Shown: positions 51,171-60,456, counted from the first letter of the stretch. The stretch is 64,000 bases of DNA from Bacteroidota bacterium (GCA_018266775.1 JAFDZS010000008.1:124001-188000), one strand, 5' to 3'. Notes: a model not told the origin generated them from the sequence alone. Made by a program: numbers and translations.

Positions 51171-51786
51171 TGCTATTCTTCTTTTTTGTTCTGTCTTGTT
51201 GGTATTTGATAATTAATTTATGCCCTTTTGTTGTGGCCATGCCGAAGATGAAGTTGAACGTACATTCATTGGCCACCTTCACCATATCGTACTTTGTTTT
51301 GGGAAAAACGGCCTGGTTAAATGGAATCATCATTGTTTCCAGGCGCATCTTAATCAATATGTCTGCATTAATTTCCGAACGGTATAATTCTTCACTAATA
51401 CCACGTTCAATATTTTCCCGCAGCATTTTATGCAGGAAAGAATATTTATGCTGTTTAAATTTTTCAAAAGCTTTGGGATAGTACTTTTCCAGCTCAAACA
51501 ATATGCCGGGGTTCATATCCTGGAACATTTCCTGCATCATATCCATCGCTAAAAAAACCTCGTGTATGGCATCTTTGGCCTGTTTTTTATCCCTGAGGCA
51601 GCAGTCGTGGTTATGCATCAGGATATCAGCTACCACGGCATCCACCAGCTCATCCTTATCAGCATAATACTGGTAAATGGTTTTTTTGGAAACGCCCATC
51701 TGCACTGCAATTTCATCCATCGTTACCGATTTTACGCCATACTGCATAAACAGGTCGTGGGACTTCTTTTTAATTCTGTCTTTCAC
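51151..51786 (-). CDS. TetR family regulator of the RND operon
   Basis: This is a 211-residue protein. The N-terminal HTH (~8-55) contains YGVKSVTMDEIAVQMGVSKKTIYQYYADKDELVD, here seen as YGVKSVTMDEIAVQMGVS and KTIYQYYADKDELV. The C-terminal ligand domain is helical with IADILIKMRLETMMIPFNQA-like stretches and is not further assignable. It heads the tolC-adaptor-permease operon. A 32-bp inverted repeat overlapping its promoter suggests self-repression, with release by a drug-like ligand. Confidence 0.92.
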   Translation of the reverse strand: MKDRIKKKSHDLFMQYGVKSVTMDEIAVQMGVSKKTIYQYYADKDELVDAVVADILMHNHDCCLRDKKQAKDAIHEVFLAMDMMQEMFQDMNPGILFELEKYYPKAFEKFKQHKYSFLHKMLRENIERGISEELYRSEINADILIKMRLETMMIPFNQAVFPKTKYDMVKVANECTFNFIFGMATTKGHKLIIKYQQDRTKKKNSNENILA

Positions 51787-51808
51787 TTTGTTTGCTTAAA
51801 ATAGGATG

Positions 51809-51847
51809 CAAAACTATGGAAACTTTTTTAGTAGCCAAAGTTTCCAT
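51809..51847 (-). promoter_or_regulatory. tetR-RND operon promoter within an inverted-repeat operator
   Basis: On the minus strand TTTG (51839-51836), a 19-base spacer and TAGTTTTG (51816-51809) form a full-match promoter. An inverted repeat with perfect 11-bp arms (ATGGAAACTTT at 51816-51826, AAAGTTTCCAT at 51837-51847, 10-base centre) covers the -33 box and spacer. It is 30 bases upstream of the tetR start and fits a TetR operator. Confidence 0.75.
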
Positions 51848-51961
51848 CCGCTTTTTTTACCATTGGTAATAATTTTTTAATGTTACCGCTTCTTTAACCC
51901 GGCGGTATATAATCACCAAAGTGATTGCCAATCAATTATCTTTGAAGCTTAAATGCATTTT

Positions 51962-52579
51962 ATGAAACGTCCATTTCACTATAAAAAATTGCTGCAGTAT
52001 TTTTTACAGGGGTTACTGATACTGGCCCCGATTGCCATTACAGCCTATGCTATTTTCTGGGTGGTGAGTTCAATTGACAGCCTGCTGCCCATTTTTACTT
52101 ATAAAGACCTGCAGGGTAATATCAAAGTGCAAAACTACGGCATTGGGTTCCTCATCATTATTGTTGCACTGGTGATCATCGGTTATTTCAGTTCCTTCTT
52201 CATCACCGGGCGTGTGGTGAGTTTTGTAGATAAACTGCTGGAAAAAACACCGGGCATTAAATACATTTATTCCACCACAAGAGATTTTTTTGAAGCCTTT
52301 GCAGGTGATAAAAAGAAATTCACCAAAAATGTTTTGGCCAATGTGGATGATAATGATGTTTGGCGCTTTGGTTTTATTACCAGGGAAGATATGAACGAGT
52401 TTGACCTGAAAGATTATGTAACCGTTTATATACCCATGGCCTATTCGGTTGCCGGCAATGTATATGTAATACCTAAAAAGAGGATCAAACCCATCGACAA
52501 TATCAACGCTGCGCAAACTATGAAGTTTGCTGTAAGCGGTGGCATTACAGACCTTACCGAAGATAATAATACACCTTAA
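51962..52579 (+). CDS. DUF502 family membrane protein
   Basis: The ATG at 51962 (205 residues) is taken; an in-frame ATG at 51953 is also possible. Two transmembrane segments (FLQGLLILAPIAITAYAIFW; FLIIIVALVIIGYFSSFF) are followed by the DUF502 blocks LLEKTPGIKYIYSTTRDFFE and VTVYIPMAYSVAGNVYVIPK. Function is unknown; the family occurs widely in bacteria and plants (LCV-like proteins). TATCTTTG at 51937-51944 is a likely -7 box, which leaves a leader of only a few bases. It precedes the S1/P1-type hydrolase by 32 bases. Confidence 0.87.
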   Translation: MKRPFHYKKLLQYFLQGLLILAPIAITAYAIFWVVSSIDSLLPIFTYKDLQGNIKVQNYGIGFLIIIVALVIIGYFSSFFITGRVVSFVDKLLEKTPGIKYIYSTTRDFFEAFAGDKKKFTKNVLANVDDNDVWRFGFITREDMNEFDLKDYVTVYIPMAYSVAGNVYVIPKKRIKPIDNINAAQTMKFAVSGGITDLTEDNNTP

Positions 52580-52611
52580 ACTGTTGAAAAGCCTTTTTTA
52601 AAACAATCAGT

Positions 52612-53580
52612 ATGAAAAAGGCATTGCTTATTGCAGCATTGATATGCTGTTACCAAAAATGTTTTTGCTGGGGATTTTTTGCCCATCAAAAAATTAATTA
52701 TTACGCCGTATTTCTTTTACCGCCGGAAATGATGGTGCTGTACAAACCCAACATCACTTTTTTAAGTGAACACGCAGTTGACCCCGATAAAAGAAGGTAC
52801 ATTACCGCTGCGGAAGGGCCCAGGCATTATATTGATATTGACCATTACGGCCCCTATCCTTATACCGCATTGCCACGCAAATGGACTGACGCAGTAAAAA
52901 AATTTGGTGCAGACAGCCTGAACAAATATGGCATTGTACCCTGGCATATTCCGCGTATGGTGAACAAACTTACCGAAGCATTTAAAGCAAAAGATTTCAG
53001 TGCCATTATGAAATACAGTGCTGAAATTGGCCACTATACCGGCGACGCACACGTGCCGTTGCATGCCAGCAGCAATCATAACGGGCAGCTCACCAACCAG
53101 TATGGCATTCATGGCTTTTGGGAAAGCCGTGTGCCGGAATTATTAGCTGAAAAAGAATTTGACTTTTTTACCGGCAAAGCAGTGTATATCAGCAACCCGT
53201 CGGATTTTATCTGGAAGCGGGTATTGGAAAGCGCCAAAGCTGCCGACAGTGTGCTGCTGTTTGAAAAAGAACTGACACAATCAATGGGTGAAGCAAAAAA
53301 ATATTCTTTTGAAGAACGCAATGGAAAAATCACCAGGCAGTATTCTTCGGCATTCACCATTGCTTTTAATAAAAAATTAAATGGCATGGTGGAAAGAAGA
53401 ATGCGGCAATCCATTCATGCAGTAGCCAGCCTTTGGTATACTGCATGGGTAAATGCGGGCCAGCCTGATTTAAAACCACTGGTAAATAAATCATTTACTG
53501 AGGCTGATGAAAAAGAATTTGATGAATTAAATAATTCATGGAAGGCTGGCGGTAAAATGAAGGATAAAGGAGAGGAATAA
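52612..53580 (+). CDS. Exported zinc-dependent hydrolase, S1/P1 nuclease or phospholipase C fold
   Basis: This 322-residue protein has a signal peptide ending at a Cys, then WGFFAHQKIN. In this fold the mature N-terminal Trp and a nearby His bind zinc. Further ligand-like motifs are HAVDPDKRR, GPRHYIDIDHY, EIGHYTGDAHVPLH and YGIHGFWESR, in the same order as in S1/P1 nucleases (WGxxGH, D, H, GDxHQPLH, HxxW). Substrates could be nucleic acids or phospholipids. It is co-directional with DUF502. An atypical Cys-rich signal peptide (ICCYQKCFC) is odd. Confidence 0.82.
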   Translation: MKKALLIAALICCYQKCFCWGFFAHQKINYYAVFLLPPEMMVLYKPNITFLSEHAVDPDKRRYITAAEGPRHYIDIDHYGPYPYTALPRKWTDAVKKFGADSLNKYGIVPWHIPRMVNKLTEAFKAKDFSAIMKYSAEIGHYTGDAHVPLHASSNHNGQLTNQYGIHGFWESRVPELLAEKEFDFFTGKAVYISNPSDFIWKRVLESAKAADSVLLFEKELTQSMGEAKKYSFEERNGKITRQYSSAFTIAFNKKLNGMVERRMRQSIHAVASLWYTAWVNAGQPDLKPLVNKSFTEADEKEFDELNNSWKAGGKMKDKGEE

Positions 53581-53631
53581 TGAATGATTTCTATGTTTTA
53601 TTGTTTTATCGCCTGTTTAATATGATTTGGG

Positions 53632-53639
53632 TATTTTTG
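53632..53639 (+). promoter_or_regulatory. Candidate -7 box of serC
   Basis: TATTTTTG matches TAnnTTTG and predicts a leader of about 37 bases before the serC GTG. No convincing -33 box at the expected spacing. Confidence 0.35.
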
Positions 53640-53682
53640 CCGCAGAAACTTTATTATTCTATCCAGAACAACAAGCATAACA

Positions 53683-54747
53683 GTGGTACACAATTTTAAT
53701 GCAGGGCCGTCTATTTTACCCAAATGTGTTTTTGAAGAAGCATCCCAGGCTGTTTTAAATTATAATCAATCCGGTTTATCTATTTTAGAAATCGGGCACC
53801 GCACGCCCACGTTCCAGGCCATTATGGATGAAGCCCGTGCTTTATTAAAAGAATTGATGAAGCTGGATGATGATCATGAAGTGTTGTTTCTTCACGGTGG
53901 TGCCAGCACACAGTTTATGCAGATACCGATGAATTTATTAGATGAAAAAGATGCAGCTGCTTATACGGACACCGGTGTCTGGAGTATTAAAGCCATTAAA
54001 GAAGCCAAACTGTTTGGCAAAGTGGAAGTGGTGTGCAGCGGTAAGGATAATAATTACACTGCCATACCCAAAGATTTTGCTGTACCCAACGATGCCAAAT
54101 ATTTTCACATTACCACCAACAATACCATTTACGGCAGCCAGTGGCAAAAAATTCCTGTTACCAGCAATGTAATGATTGCAGATATGAGCAGCGACATCCT
54201 CAGCCGCGAAATGGATTTTAATGCCTTTGGTTTGATCTATGCCGGAGCACAAAAAAACATTGGTGCAGCCGGTGTAAATGTGGTCATCGTCAATAAAAAT
54301 ATTTTGGGTAAAACAAAACGTGCCATTCCCACCATCATGGATTACCGCAACCATGTTAAAGAAGGCAGCATGCTGAACACGCCGCCCGTATTTGCAGTGT
54401 ATGTGTGCATGCTCACGCTGCGCTGGCTGAAGGAACAGGGTGGTGTTGCGGCTATTGAAAAAATCAACAACCAAAAAGCAGCATTGTTGTATAAAGAAAT
54501 AGATGATAACCCGCTGTTCAAAGGCACCATTGCTGTTGAAGACCGCAGCAAGATGAATGTATGTTTTATTATGAACGATCCGGCGCTGGAAGAACCATTC
54601 CTGGCTTTCAGCAAACAACGCGGCATCAATGGTATTAAAGGCCACCGTTTATCGGGTGGTTTCAGGGCATCATTATATAATGCATTACCATTAAGCAGTG
54701 TGGAATACCTGGTACAAACTATGAAGGAATTTGCATCATTGCAGTAA
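53683..54747 (+). CDS. serC: Phosphoserine aminotransferase
   Basis: This 354-residue PLP enzyme makes phosphoserine from phosphohydroxypyruvate for serine synthesis and also acts in pyridoxal phosphate synthesis. It starts at GTG (53683) with VHNFNAGPSILP, the family's N-terminal signature. Other marks are LEIGHRTPTFQAI, FLHGGASTQFMQIPMNLL, the PLP-Lys motif IYAGAQKNIGAAGVNVV, and the C-terminal GIKGHRLSGGFRASLYNA. serA is not adjacent, but the next gene is a DUF1015 protein, a common neighbour in Bacteroidota. Confidence 0.95.
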   Translation: MVHNFNAGPSILPKCVFEEASQAVLNYNQSGLSILEIGHRTPTFQAIMDEARALLKELMKLDDDHEVLFLHGGASTQFMQIPMNLLDEKDAAAYTDTGVWSIKAIKEAKLFGKVEVVCSGKDNNYTAIPKDFAVPNDAKYFHITTNNTIYGSQWQKIPVTSNVMIADMSSDILSREMDFNAFGLIYAGAQKNIGAAGVNVVIVNKNILGKTKRAIPTIMDYRNHVKEGSMLNTPPVFAVYVCMLTLRWLKEQGGVAAIEKINNQKAALLYKEIDDNPLFKGTIAVEDRSKMNVCFIMNDPALEEPFLAFSKQRGINGIKGHRLSGGFRASLYNALPLSSVEYLVQTMKEFASLQ

Positions 54748-54793
54748 TCATATTTAAAAACGTATTTTTAACGTCCCCTAACAGTTAAATACA

Positions 54794-56038
54794 ATGATAA
54801 CCATAACCCCATTCAGGGCCTTACGCCCGGAAGCGCATTTAGCCAAACAAGTCGCTTCAAGGCCTTACGATGTATTGAACAGTAAAGAGGCAAAGGTGGA
54901 AGCACAGGGCAATCCTGCCAGCTTTCTCCACATCACCAAAAGTGAAATCGATTTACCCGAGTCGGTGGATATTCATTCGCAGGAAGTGTATCAGAAAGCG
55001 AAAGAAAACCTGGATGCCTTTGTCAGCCGGAATATTGTATTCAGGGAAAGTAAACCCTGTTATTATATTTATCAACTGGTAATGAATGGCAAAAGCCAAA
55101 CCGGTTTGGTTTGCGGCAGCAGTGTGGATGATTATGAAAATGGCCTCATTAAAAAACATGAGTTCACCCGGCCGGAAAAAGAACAGGACCGCATCAACCA
55201 TATTAAAACCACCGGTGCACAAACCGGTAACGTTTTCCTGGCATATAAAAATGTTGCCGCAATTGATCAATTGATCAGCGACTGGAAGAACGAACGCAAC
55301 CCTGTTTATGATTTTGTGGCAGAAGATGGCATTCAGCACAGCGTGTGGGTGGTGAATGATACCAATACCATTGAAAAAATCACCAGCTTATTTAAAACGG
55401 TTGTGCCTGCCAGTTATATTGCAGATGGCCACCACCGTGCTGCATCGGCTGCTAAAGTGCGTAAAGCATTGGGCGATCTTTCCACCGAAGGGTCAGATTA
55501 TTTTTTAACCACACTGTTTCCATCCAACCAGTTGTACATCATGGATTACAACCGCGTGGTGAAAGACCTGAATGGTTTAAGCAGTGAAAAATTTTTGGAG
55601 ACAATAGCAGAAAAATTTTCGGTACAAAAAGTAAGCGAAGCTTTATCGCCCGCACACCTTCATGAATTTGGGATGTACCTGGATGGGCAATGGTACCAGC
55701 TTACAGCAAAAGAAGGAACTTATACTGCAGATCCTATCGGCATATTAGATGTCACCATTCTTTCTGATCATTTATTAGACCCTGTGCTGGGCATTAAAGA
55801 CCAGCGTACCGATAAACGCATTGATTTTGTTGGCGGCATACGCGGATTAAATGAACTGGAAAAAAGAGTGAACAGTGGCGAAATGGCGGTGGCATTCAGT
55901 TTGCACCCTGTAACCATACAGCAATTATTTGATATTGCAGACAGTGGGAACGTGATGCCACCCAAAAGCACCTGGTTTGAACCCAAGCTGAGGGACGGAC
56001 TGCTGACCCATTTGATTGATACGCACGAGGAAGCATAA
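54794..56038 (+). CDS. DUF1015 domain protein
   Basis: This 414-residue protein begins TITPFRALRPEAHLAKQVAS and contains RPYDVLNSKEAK, KKHEFTRPEKEQDRINHIK, YIADGHHRAASAAKV and RTDKRIDFVGGIRGLNEL. These are typical of DUF1015, whose function has been proposed to be kinase-like but is not proven. There is no signal peptide. It is 46 bases downstream of serC and on the same strand, an arrangement also seen in other Bacteroidota; a link to serine metabolism is inferred from this. Confidence 0.88.
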   Translation: MITITPFRALRPEAHLAKQVASRPYDVLNSKEAKVEAQGNPASFLHITKSEIDLPESVDIHSQEVYQKAKENLDAFVSRNIVFRESKPCYYIYQLVMNGKSQTGLVCGSSVDDYENGLIKKHEFTRPEKEQDRINHIKTTGAQTGNVFLAYKNVAAIDQLISDWKNERNPVYDFVAEDGIQHSVWVVNDTNTIEKITSLFKTVVPASYIADGHHRAASAAKVRKALGDLSTEGSDYFLTTLFPSNQLYIMDYNRVVKDLNGLSSEKFLETIAEKFSVQKVSEALSPAHLHEFGMYLDGQWYQLTAKEGTYTADPIGILDVTILSDHLLDPVLGIKDQRTDKRIDFVGGIRGLNELEKRVNSGEMAVAFSLHPVTIQQLFDIADSGNVMPPKSTWFEPKLRDGLLTHLIDTHEEA

Positions 56039-56080
56039 ACTGGTATTAACTTTTCGTGTACGGTTTTAACTGTAACTTTA

Positions 56081-57091
56081 ATGCCGATGAAAAAATTATT
56101 TATTCCCTTCTTTATAGCCTGCACAGCTTTTACTGCTGCTGCACAAACTGCAGCCGAGCTGCACGAGACAGCCCGCACTTTTATGCGCCAGGGCGATTAT
56201 ACCAATGCCATTGTGGTATTGAACCGCGCCGTACAGCAAGACCCTAAAGACATTGAAATTGCCAAAGACCTTGCCTTGAATTATTACTTAGCCAAAGATT
56301 TTGCAAAAGCACTGGAAACCAGTAAACCTTTATTAGACAGAACCGATGCTGATGATCAATGCTACCAGATTACAGGCGATATTTTACTGGCACAGGATAA
56401 TCCAAAAGAATGCGAAAAGCTGTACAGGAAAGGCATCAAACAATTTCCCAACAGCGGCCCGTTATACAATGCGCTGGGCGAATTATTATGGGCACAAAAA
56501 GATTATTCTGCCATAAAGCAATGGGAAAAAGGGATTCAAAGTGATCCTGCCTATTCAAAAAATTATTACAACGCCAGTAAATATTATTACTTCTCCATGG
56601 ATAAAACATGGAGCCTGGTGTACGGCGAAATTTTTCTGAACATGGAACCCAACAGTACAGCCGCAGCGGAAATGAAAAATATTTTACTGGAAGGCTACAA
56701 GAAATTATTTGCCGATGCCAACCTGGAAAATGAAAAAAATAACCCTGAAAAAAACCTCTTTGTTACTGCATTTTTAAAAACCATGAACAAGCAGAGCAAA
56801 CTGGTATCAACAGGCATTACCCCGGAAACATTAACGATGGTGAGAACCCGTTTTATACTGGATTGGTATAACGATTATGGTACACAATTTCCCCTGAAAA
56901 TATTTGACCTGGAAAAACAATTGTTACAGGAAGGCATGTTCAATGCCTATAACCAGTGGATATTTGGCGTGGCACAAAACCTGCCTGCTTATCAAAACTG
57001 GATCACCACCAATGCTGCGGAATACAATGAACTGGCCCGTTTTCAAAAAAACCGTTTGTTTAAAATGCCTGTTGGCCAATACTACCACTAA
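56081..57091 (+). CDS. Exported tetratricopeptide-repeat protein
   Basis: This 336-residue protein has a signal peptide (FIPFFIACTAFTAAAQT). TPR-like helices span ~20-190: FMRQGDYTNAIVVLNRAVQQ, YYLAKDFAKALETSKPLLD, and LYNALGELLWAQKDYSAIKQ. The C-terminal ~140 residues are helical and not recognised. Such proteins act as periplasmic scaffolds. It is 42 bases past the DUF1015 gene, followed after 51 bases by a 2TM gene, so the three may be co-transcribed. An alternative start two codons in (56087) is possible. Confidence 0.82.
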   Translation: MPMKKLFIPFFIACTAFTAAAQTAAELHETARTFMRQGDYTNAIVVLNRAVQQDPKDIEIAKDLALNYYLAKDFAKALETSKPLLDRTDADDQCYQITGDILLAQDNPKECEKLYRKGIKQFPNSGPLYNALGELLWAQKDYSAIKQWEKGIQSDPAYSKNYYNASKYYYFSMDKTWSLVYGEIFLNMEPNSTAAAEMKNILLEGYKKLFADANLENEKNNPEKNLFVTAFLKTMNKQSKLVSTGITPETLTMVRTRFILDWYNDYGTQFPLKIFDLEKQLLQEGMFNAYNQWIFGVAQNLPAYQNWITTNAAEYNELARFQKNRLFKMPVGQYYH

Positions 57092-57142
57092 CCATTATCC
57101 CGGTTTTGTAATTTTTTATTATCTTGTTTAAAATAACCTGTT

Positions 57143-57427
57143 ATGAACGAACAGAAAGATGAAAAATTATGGAGGATAGCCAAACAAAGGGCCAACTTCC
57201 AGGACAGCCTTGTTGGGTTTGTTGTCATCACAGTAATATGCTGGGCTATATGGTACCTTACTGCTTACCGTAACGGAATCAATTTAGGAACACCCTGGCC
57301 ATTGTGGGTGATGCTGGGGCTGGGCATTGGCCTTGTTACACAATTTATCCGTGCATATAAAACAGATAATGATACACTTGCAGAAAGAGAATACGAAAAA
57401 TTAAAAAGGCAACAGGAACAAAGGTAA
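57143..57427 (+). CDS. 2TM domain protein
   Basis: This is a 94-residue small membrane protein. Two helices (VGFVVITVICWAIWYL and WPLWVMLGLGIGLVTQFI) are flanked by charged ends: an N-terminal RIAKQRANFQ and a C-terminal EREYEKLKRQQEQR. This is the 2TM domain layout, common in Bacteroidota and often found fused to or near LytTR regulators. Function is unknown. It lies between the TPR gene and the acyl-CoA synthetase gene. Confidence 0.85.
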   Translation: MNEQKDEKLWRIAKQRANFQDSLVGFVVITVICWAIWYLTAYRNGINLGTPWPLWVMLGLGIGLVTQFIRAYKTDNDTLAEREYEKLKRQQEQR

Positions 57428-57481
57428 AGTTTGTTTAACTAAATGCTATAACGCAGGCGCACAGGCGAAAAACGATTGTAT

Positions 57482-59272
57482 ATGATGAATTCCAACTCAA
57501 GGCTGTTTGATTGTATTGCTTACCAGCTCAATAACTTTTCCAAGCCGGATATGTTTGGTGCCAAAGAAAACGGCACCTGGAAAATGTACAGCACTGCAGA
57601 AGTGCAGCAAACAGTAAACCGGCTTAGTGCAGGCTTATTGCAATTGGGTGTAAGCGGCAACAATATGACCATTGAGCAGCAGGATAAAATTGCACTCATT
57701 TCCCGCAACCGGCCAGAATGGTTGATGCTGGATATGGCCTGCCAGCAAATTGGCGCAGCCCTCTGCCCTATTTATCCCACTACTAATATTACGGAGCTGG
57801 AATTTATTTTTAATGATGCCGCGGTAAAATATGTTTTTGTAAGCGGGCAGGATATTTTAGATAAAGTAAACAATGTCCGCAGCAGAATTCCCAGTCTGAA
57901 AAATGTATATAGTTTTGACTCCATCCCCGGTGCCGAATATTGGGATATTGTTACCAATATGGCCAGTGAAGAAGCACTGGCGAAAGTGGAAACAATAAAA
58001 GCCGCAATACAACCTGAACATTGTGCCACCATCATTTATACATCCGGAACTACGGGTACGCCTAAGGGTGTGATGCTGAGCCATCGCAACATTGTAACCA
58101 ACGTAGTGCATTCAAAAAACAGTTTCCCTTTTGAAGATAATGTAAACGGTAAAGCATTAAGCTTTTTGCCGCTTAACCATATTTTTGAAAGAATGGTGAG
58201 TTATATCTATATCAACAGCGGTAACGCTATTTACTATGCAGAAAGTTTAGATACCATTGGTGATAACCTGAAAGAGATCAGGCCAACATTATTTTGTACC
58301 GTGCCCCGTTTGCTGGAAAAAGTGTATGAAAGAATAATGGCCAAAGGTGCCGAGCAAACCGGCATTAAGAAAAAATTATTTTACTGGGCATTATCACTGG
58401 CTGAGAAATATGACAACCGTATAAGCGGTGGCTTATGGTATAACATACAACTTGCACTGGCCAATAAAATTGTTTTCAGCAAATGGCGGGAAGGATTGGG
58501 CGGAAATATAGAAACTGTAGTTACCGGTGGCGCTGCCTGCCAGGTGCGTTTAATAAAAATCTTTACTGCTGCAAAGATTCCCATTTATGAAGGATATGGC
58601 CCAACCGAAAACAGCCCCGTTATTTGTGTAAACCGTAAAAGCAAAGGTGGTACCCGCTTTGGCACTGTAGGGCCCTGTATTGAAGGGCAGGAAATTAAAC
58701 TGGCCGAAGACGGAGAAATTTGTGTGAAAGGCCCCAGCGTAATGATGGGCTATTATAAACGCCCCGACCTTACTGCTGAAACCATTATCGATGGCTGGCT
58801 GCACACGGGTGATATTGGTGTTTTTGAAGAAGGTACATTTTTAAAAATCACCGACCGCAAAAAAGAATTGTTTAAAACCAGCGGCGGAAAATATGTGGCA
58901 CCCCAGCCAATAGAAAACAAAATGAAAGAATCTCCTTTTGTGGAGCAGATGATGGTGGTGGGTGCCGAACAAAAATTTGTTGGCGCATTGATCGTTCCAT
59001 CGTGGCCAACATTAAAAAGCTGGATGCAGCAAAAAGGTATTCCATTTACTACGGTGGAAGATGCCGTGCACAACCCAAAAATCCTGGAACTGTACAGGGA
59101 ACTGGTAGATTCTTTCAACAAATTTTTTAACCATGTGGAACAGGTTAAAAAATTTGAACTGCTGCCTTATGAATGGACTATCGACAGCGGCGAATTAACC
59201 CCCACATTAAAACTGAAAAGAAAAGTGATCATGGAAAAGTACAAGGCTGCTGTTGAAAGAATTTACAATTAA
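57482..59272 (+). CDS. Long-chain fatty acid-CoA ligase (AMP-binding)
   Basis: This is a 596-residue enzyme; the ATG at 57482 is chosen over the TTG at 57476. The AMP motif is TIIYTSGTTGTPKGVMLSHR. A later YEGYGPTENSPVICVNR binds adenine and the acyl-adenylate, and DGWLHTGDIGVFEEGTFLKI plus RKKELFKTSGGKYVAP mark the hinge and C-terminal domain. It activates fatty acids to acyl-CoA for degradation or lipid synthesis; length and motifs fit the bacterial/plant LACS branch. It is cytosolic. The next gene, an ECF sigma factor, starts 31 bases past its stop. Confidence 0.93.
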   Translation: MMNSNSRLFDCIAYQLNNFSKPDMFGAKENGTWKMYSTAEVQQTVNRLSAGLLQLGVSGNNMTIEQQDKIALISRNRPEWLMLDMACQQIGAALCPIYPTTNITELEFIFNDAAVKYVFVSGQDILDKVNNVRSRIPSLKNVYSFDSIPGAEYWDIVTNMASEEALAKVETIKAAIQPEHCATIIYTSGTTGTPKGVMLSHRNIVTNVVHSKNSFPFEDNVNGKALSFLPLNHIFERMVSYIYINSGNAIYYAESLDTIGDNLKEIRPTLFCTVPRLLEKVYERIMAKGAEQTGIKKKLFYWALSLAEKYDNRISGGLWYNIQLALANKIVFSKWREGLGGNIETVVTGGAACQVRLIKIFTAAKIPIYEGYGPTENSPVICVNRKSKGGTRFGTVGPCIEGQEIKLAEDGEICVKGPSVMMGYYKRPDLTAETIIDGWLHTGDIGVFEEGTFLKITDRKKELFKTSGGKYVAPQPIENKMKESPFVEQMMVVGAEQKFVGALIVPSWPTLKSWMQQKGIPFTTVEDAVHNPKILELYRELVDSFNKFFNHVEQVKKFELLPYEWTIDSGELTPTLKLKRKVIMEKYKAAVERIYN

Positions 59273-59303
59273 AAGCAGTTATCTTTACACAAACAGGATT
59301 TAC

Positions 59304-59843
59304 GTGAGTGTAAAAAACTTTTCAGAAGAAGAACTCATTACTTACCTGAAAACCCGCAGCCGGCAGGGTTTTGAAATACTGTACGAACATTACAGCAACG
59401 CCATGCTCGGCGTTATTAATACCATTGTAAAAAATACTGATGATGCGGAGAACCTTTTGCAGGATTCATTTGTAAAAATCTGGAATAATATTGAACAGTA
59501 CGACAGCAGCAGGGGAAGGCTATTTACCTGGATCATAACTATTTGCAGAAACACGGCTTTGAATTTTCTGCGCTCCAATGAAAATATACGCAAAACATCA
59601 ATCCAAAATGATGAATTGGGTGTACATACAGAAAGGCTTATTGCTGAACCTGCACCAACTGATCATATTGGTATTTCAAAACTGGTGGAAAAGCTGGATG
59701 AAAAACACCAGGTTGTGATTAACCTGATTTACTTTTGGGGCTACACGCAACAGGAAGTGGCCAAACAATTGGGCTTGCCGCTGGGTACCGTTAAAACCCG
59801 TACCCGAACGGCTTTGCAAATGCTAAAAGCACAAGTGAAATAA
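59304..59843 (+). CDS. ECF RNA polymerase sigma factor
   Basis: The GTG at 59304 (179 residues) is taken, since the sigma-2 domain begins soon after (EELITYLKTRSRQGFEILYE); a TTG at 59253 lies inside the previous gene. Region 2 has LLQDSFVKIWNNI and GRLFTWIITICRNTALNFLR. Region 4 has FWGYTQQEVAKQLGLPLGTVKTR, the HTH for the -35 box. It ends one base before a cupin protein gene whose N-terminus resembles an anti-sigma domain, so the two likely form a regulatory pair. Confidence 0.92.
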   Translation: MSVKNFSEEELITYLKTRSRQGFEILYEHYSNAMLGVINTIVKNTDDAENLLQDSFVKIWNNIEQYDSSRGRLFTWIITICRNTALNFLRSNENIRKTSIQNDELGVHTERLIAEPAPTDHIGISKLVEKLDEKHQVVINLIYFWGYTQQEVAKQLGLPLGTVKTRTRTALQMLKAQVK

Positions 59844-59844
59844 T

Positions 59845-60456
59845 ATGACAGGCATGCAACCATATAATGAACCCGGTATCCTGGAAGAGTATTGCTTAGG
59901 ATTGTTACCGCCACATGAAGCCGCCGCCATTACACTGGCGGCGCAAAACGATGCTGATCTGCAGCAACGCATACTTGCTATTGAAAACACTTTGTTGCAA
60001 TACAAAACCTTAGCGGTTCAGCCTGCATTGAAAAATTCTATTTGGGAAACATTACAGCAATTGCCAGCTGAACAGGCCATAGATTTATCTGACCCACCCT
60101 TAATTAACCGCAACAGCAATTTGCAACAATGGGCCAATGCCCTGCAACAACTGGAACCTGATACTGCATTTGGCCCGATGAATGTGCGCTTTCTAAAAAA
60201 CACACCAACGCTTCAGTTATGTGTAGCCTGGCTGAATGGTGAGCTGGATGAGGCAGAGCATCATGCAGATGAATTTGCAGAAAGTTTTTTTATTTTGGAA
60301 GGAAGCTGCGAGTGTAATATCGGCGGGCAAATCATTCACCTGAAAGCGGGCGACTACCTGGATATTCCATTCAATACCCATCATACGATTAAAGCTACAT
60401 CTGCTGAATTGGGTTATGTAAAAGCTATTATACAAAGAAGAAAACCGGCTGCTTAA
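59845..60456 (+). CDS. Candidate soluble anti-sigma factor with cupin domain
   Basis: This is a 203-residue protein. Residues ~8-75 (LEEYCLGLLPPHEAAAITLA, then NDADLQQRI) resemble the N-terminal region of RskA-type anti-sigma factors, which lack the zinc HxxxCxxC motif. Residues ~120-198 form a cupin with HHADEFAESFFILEG (metal His and Glu) and GDYLDIPFNTHHTI. The layout is like ChrR, the singlet-oxygen anti-sigma factor (anti-sigma domain plus cupin), but the N-terminal part is not the zinc type. No transmembrane segment is present, unlike RskA. It follows the ECF sigma gene by one base. Confidence 0.75.
   Translation: MTGMQPYNEPGILEEYCLGLLPPHEAAAITLAAQNDADLQQRILAIENTLLQYKTLAVQPALKNSIWETLQQLPAEQAIDLSDPPLINRNSNLQQWANALQQLEPDTAFGPMNVRFLKNTPTLQLCVAWLNGELDEAEHHADEFAESFFILEGSCECNIGGQIIHLKAGDYLDIPFNTHHTIKATSAELGYVKAIIQRRKPAA

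Noticed and set aside
59253-59303. TTG start of the sigma factor inside the acyl-CoA ligase gene
   Set aside because: The GTG at 59304 lies outside the upstream gene and directly before the conserved sigma region.
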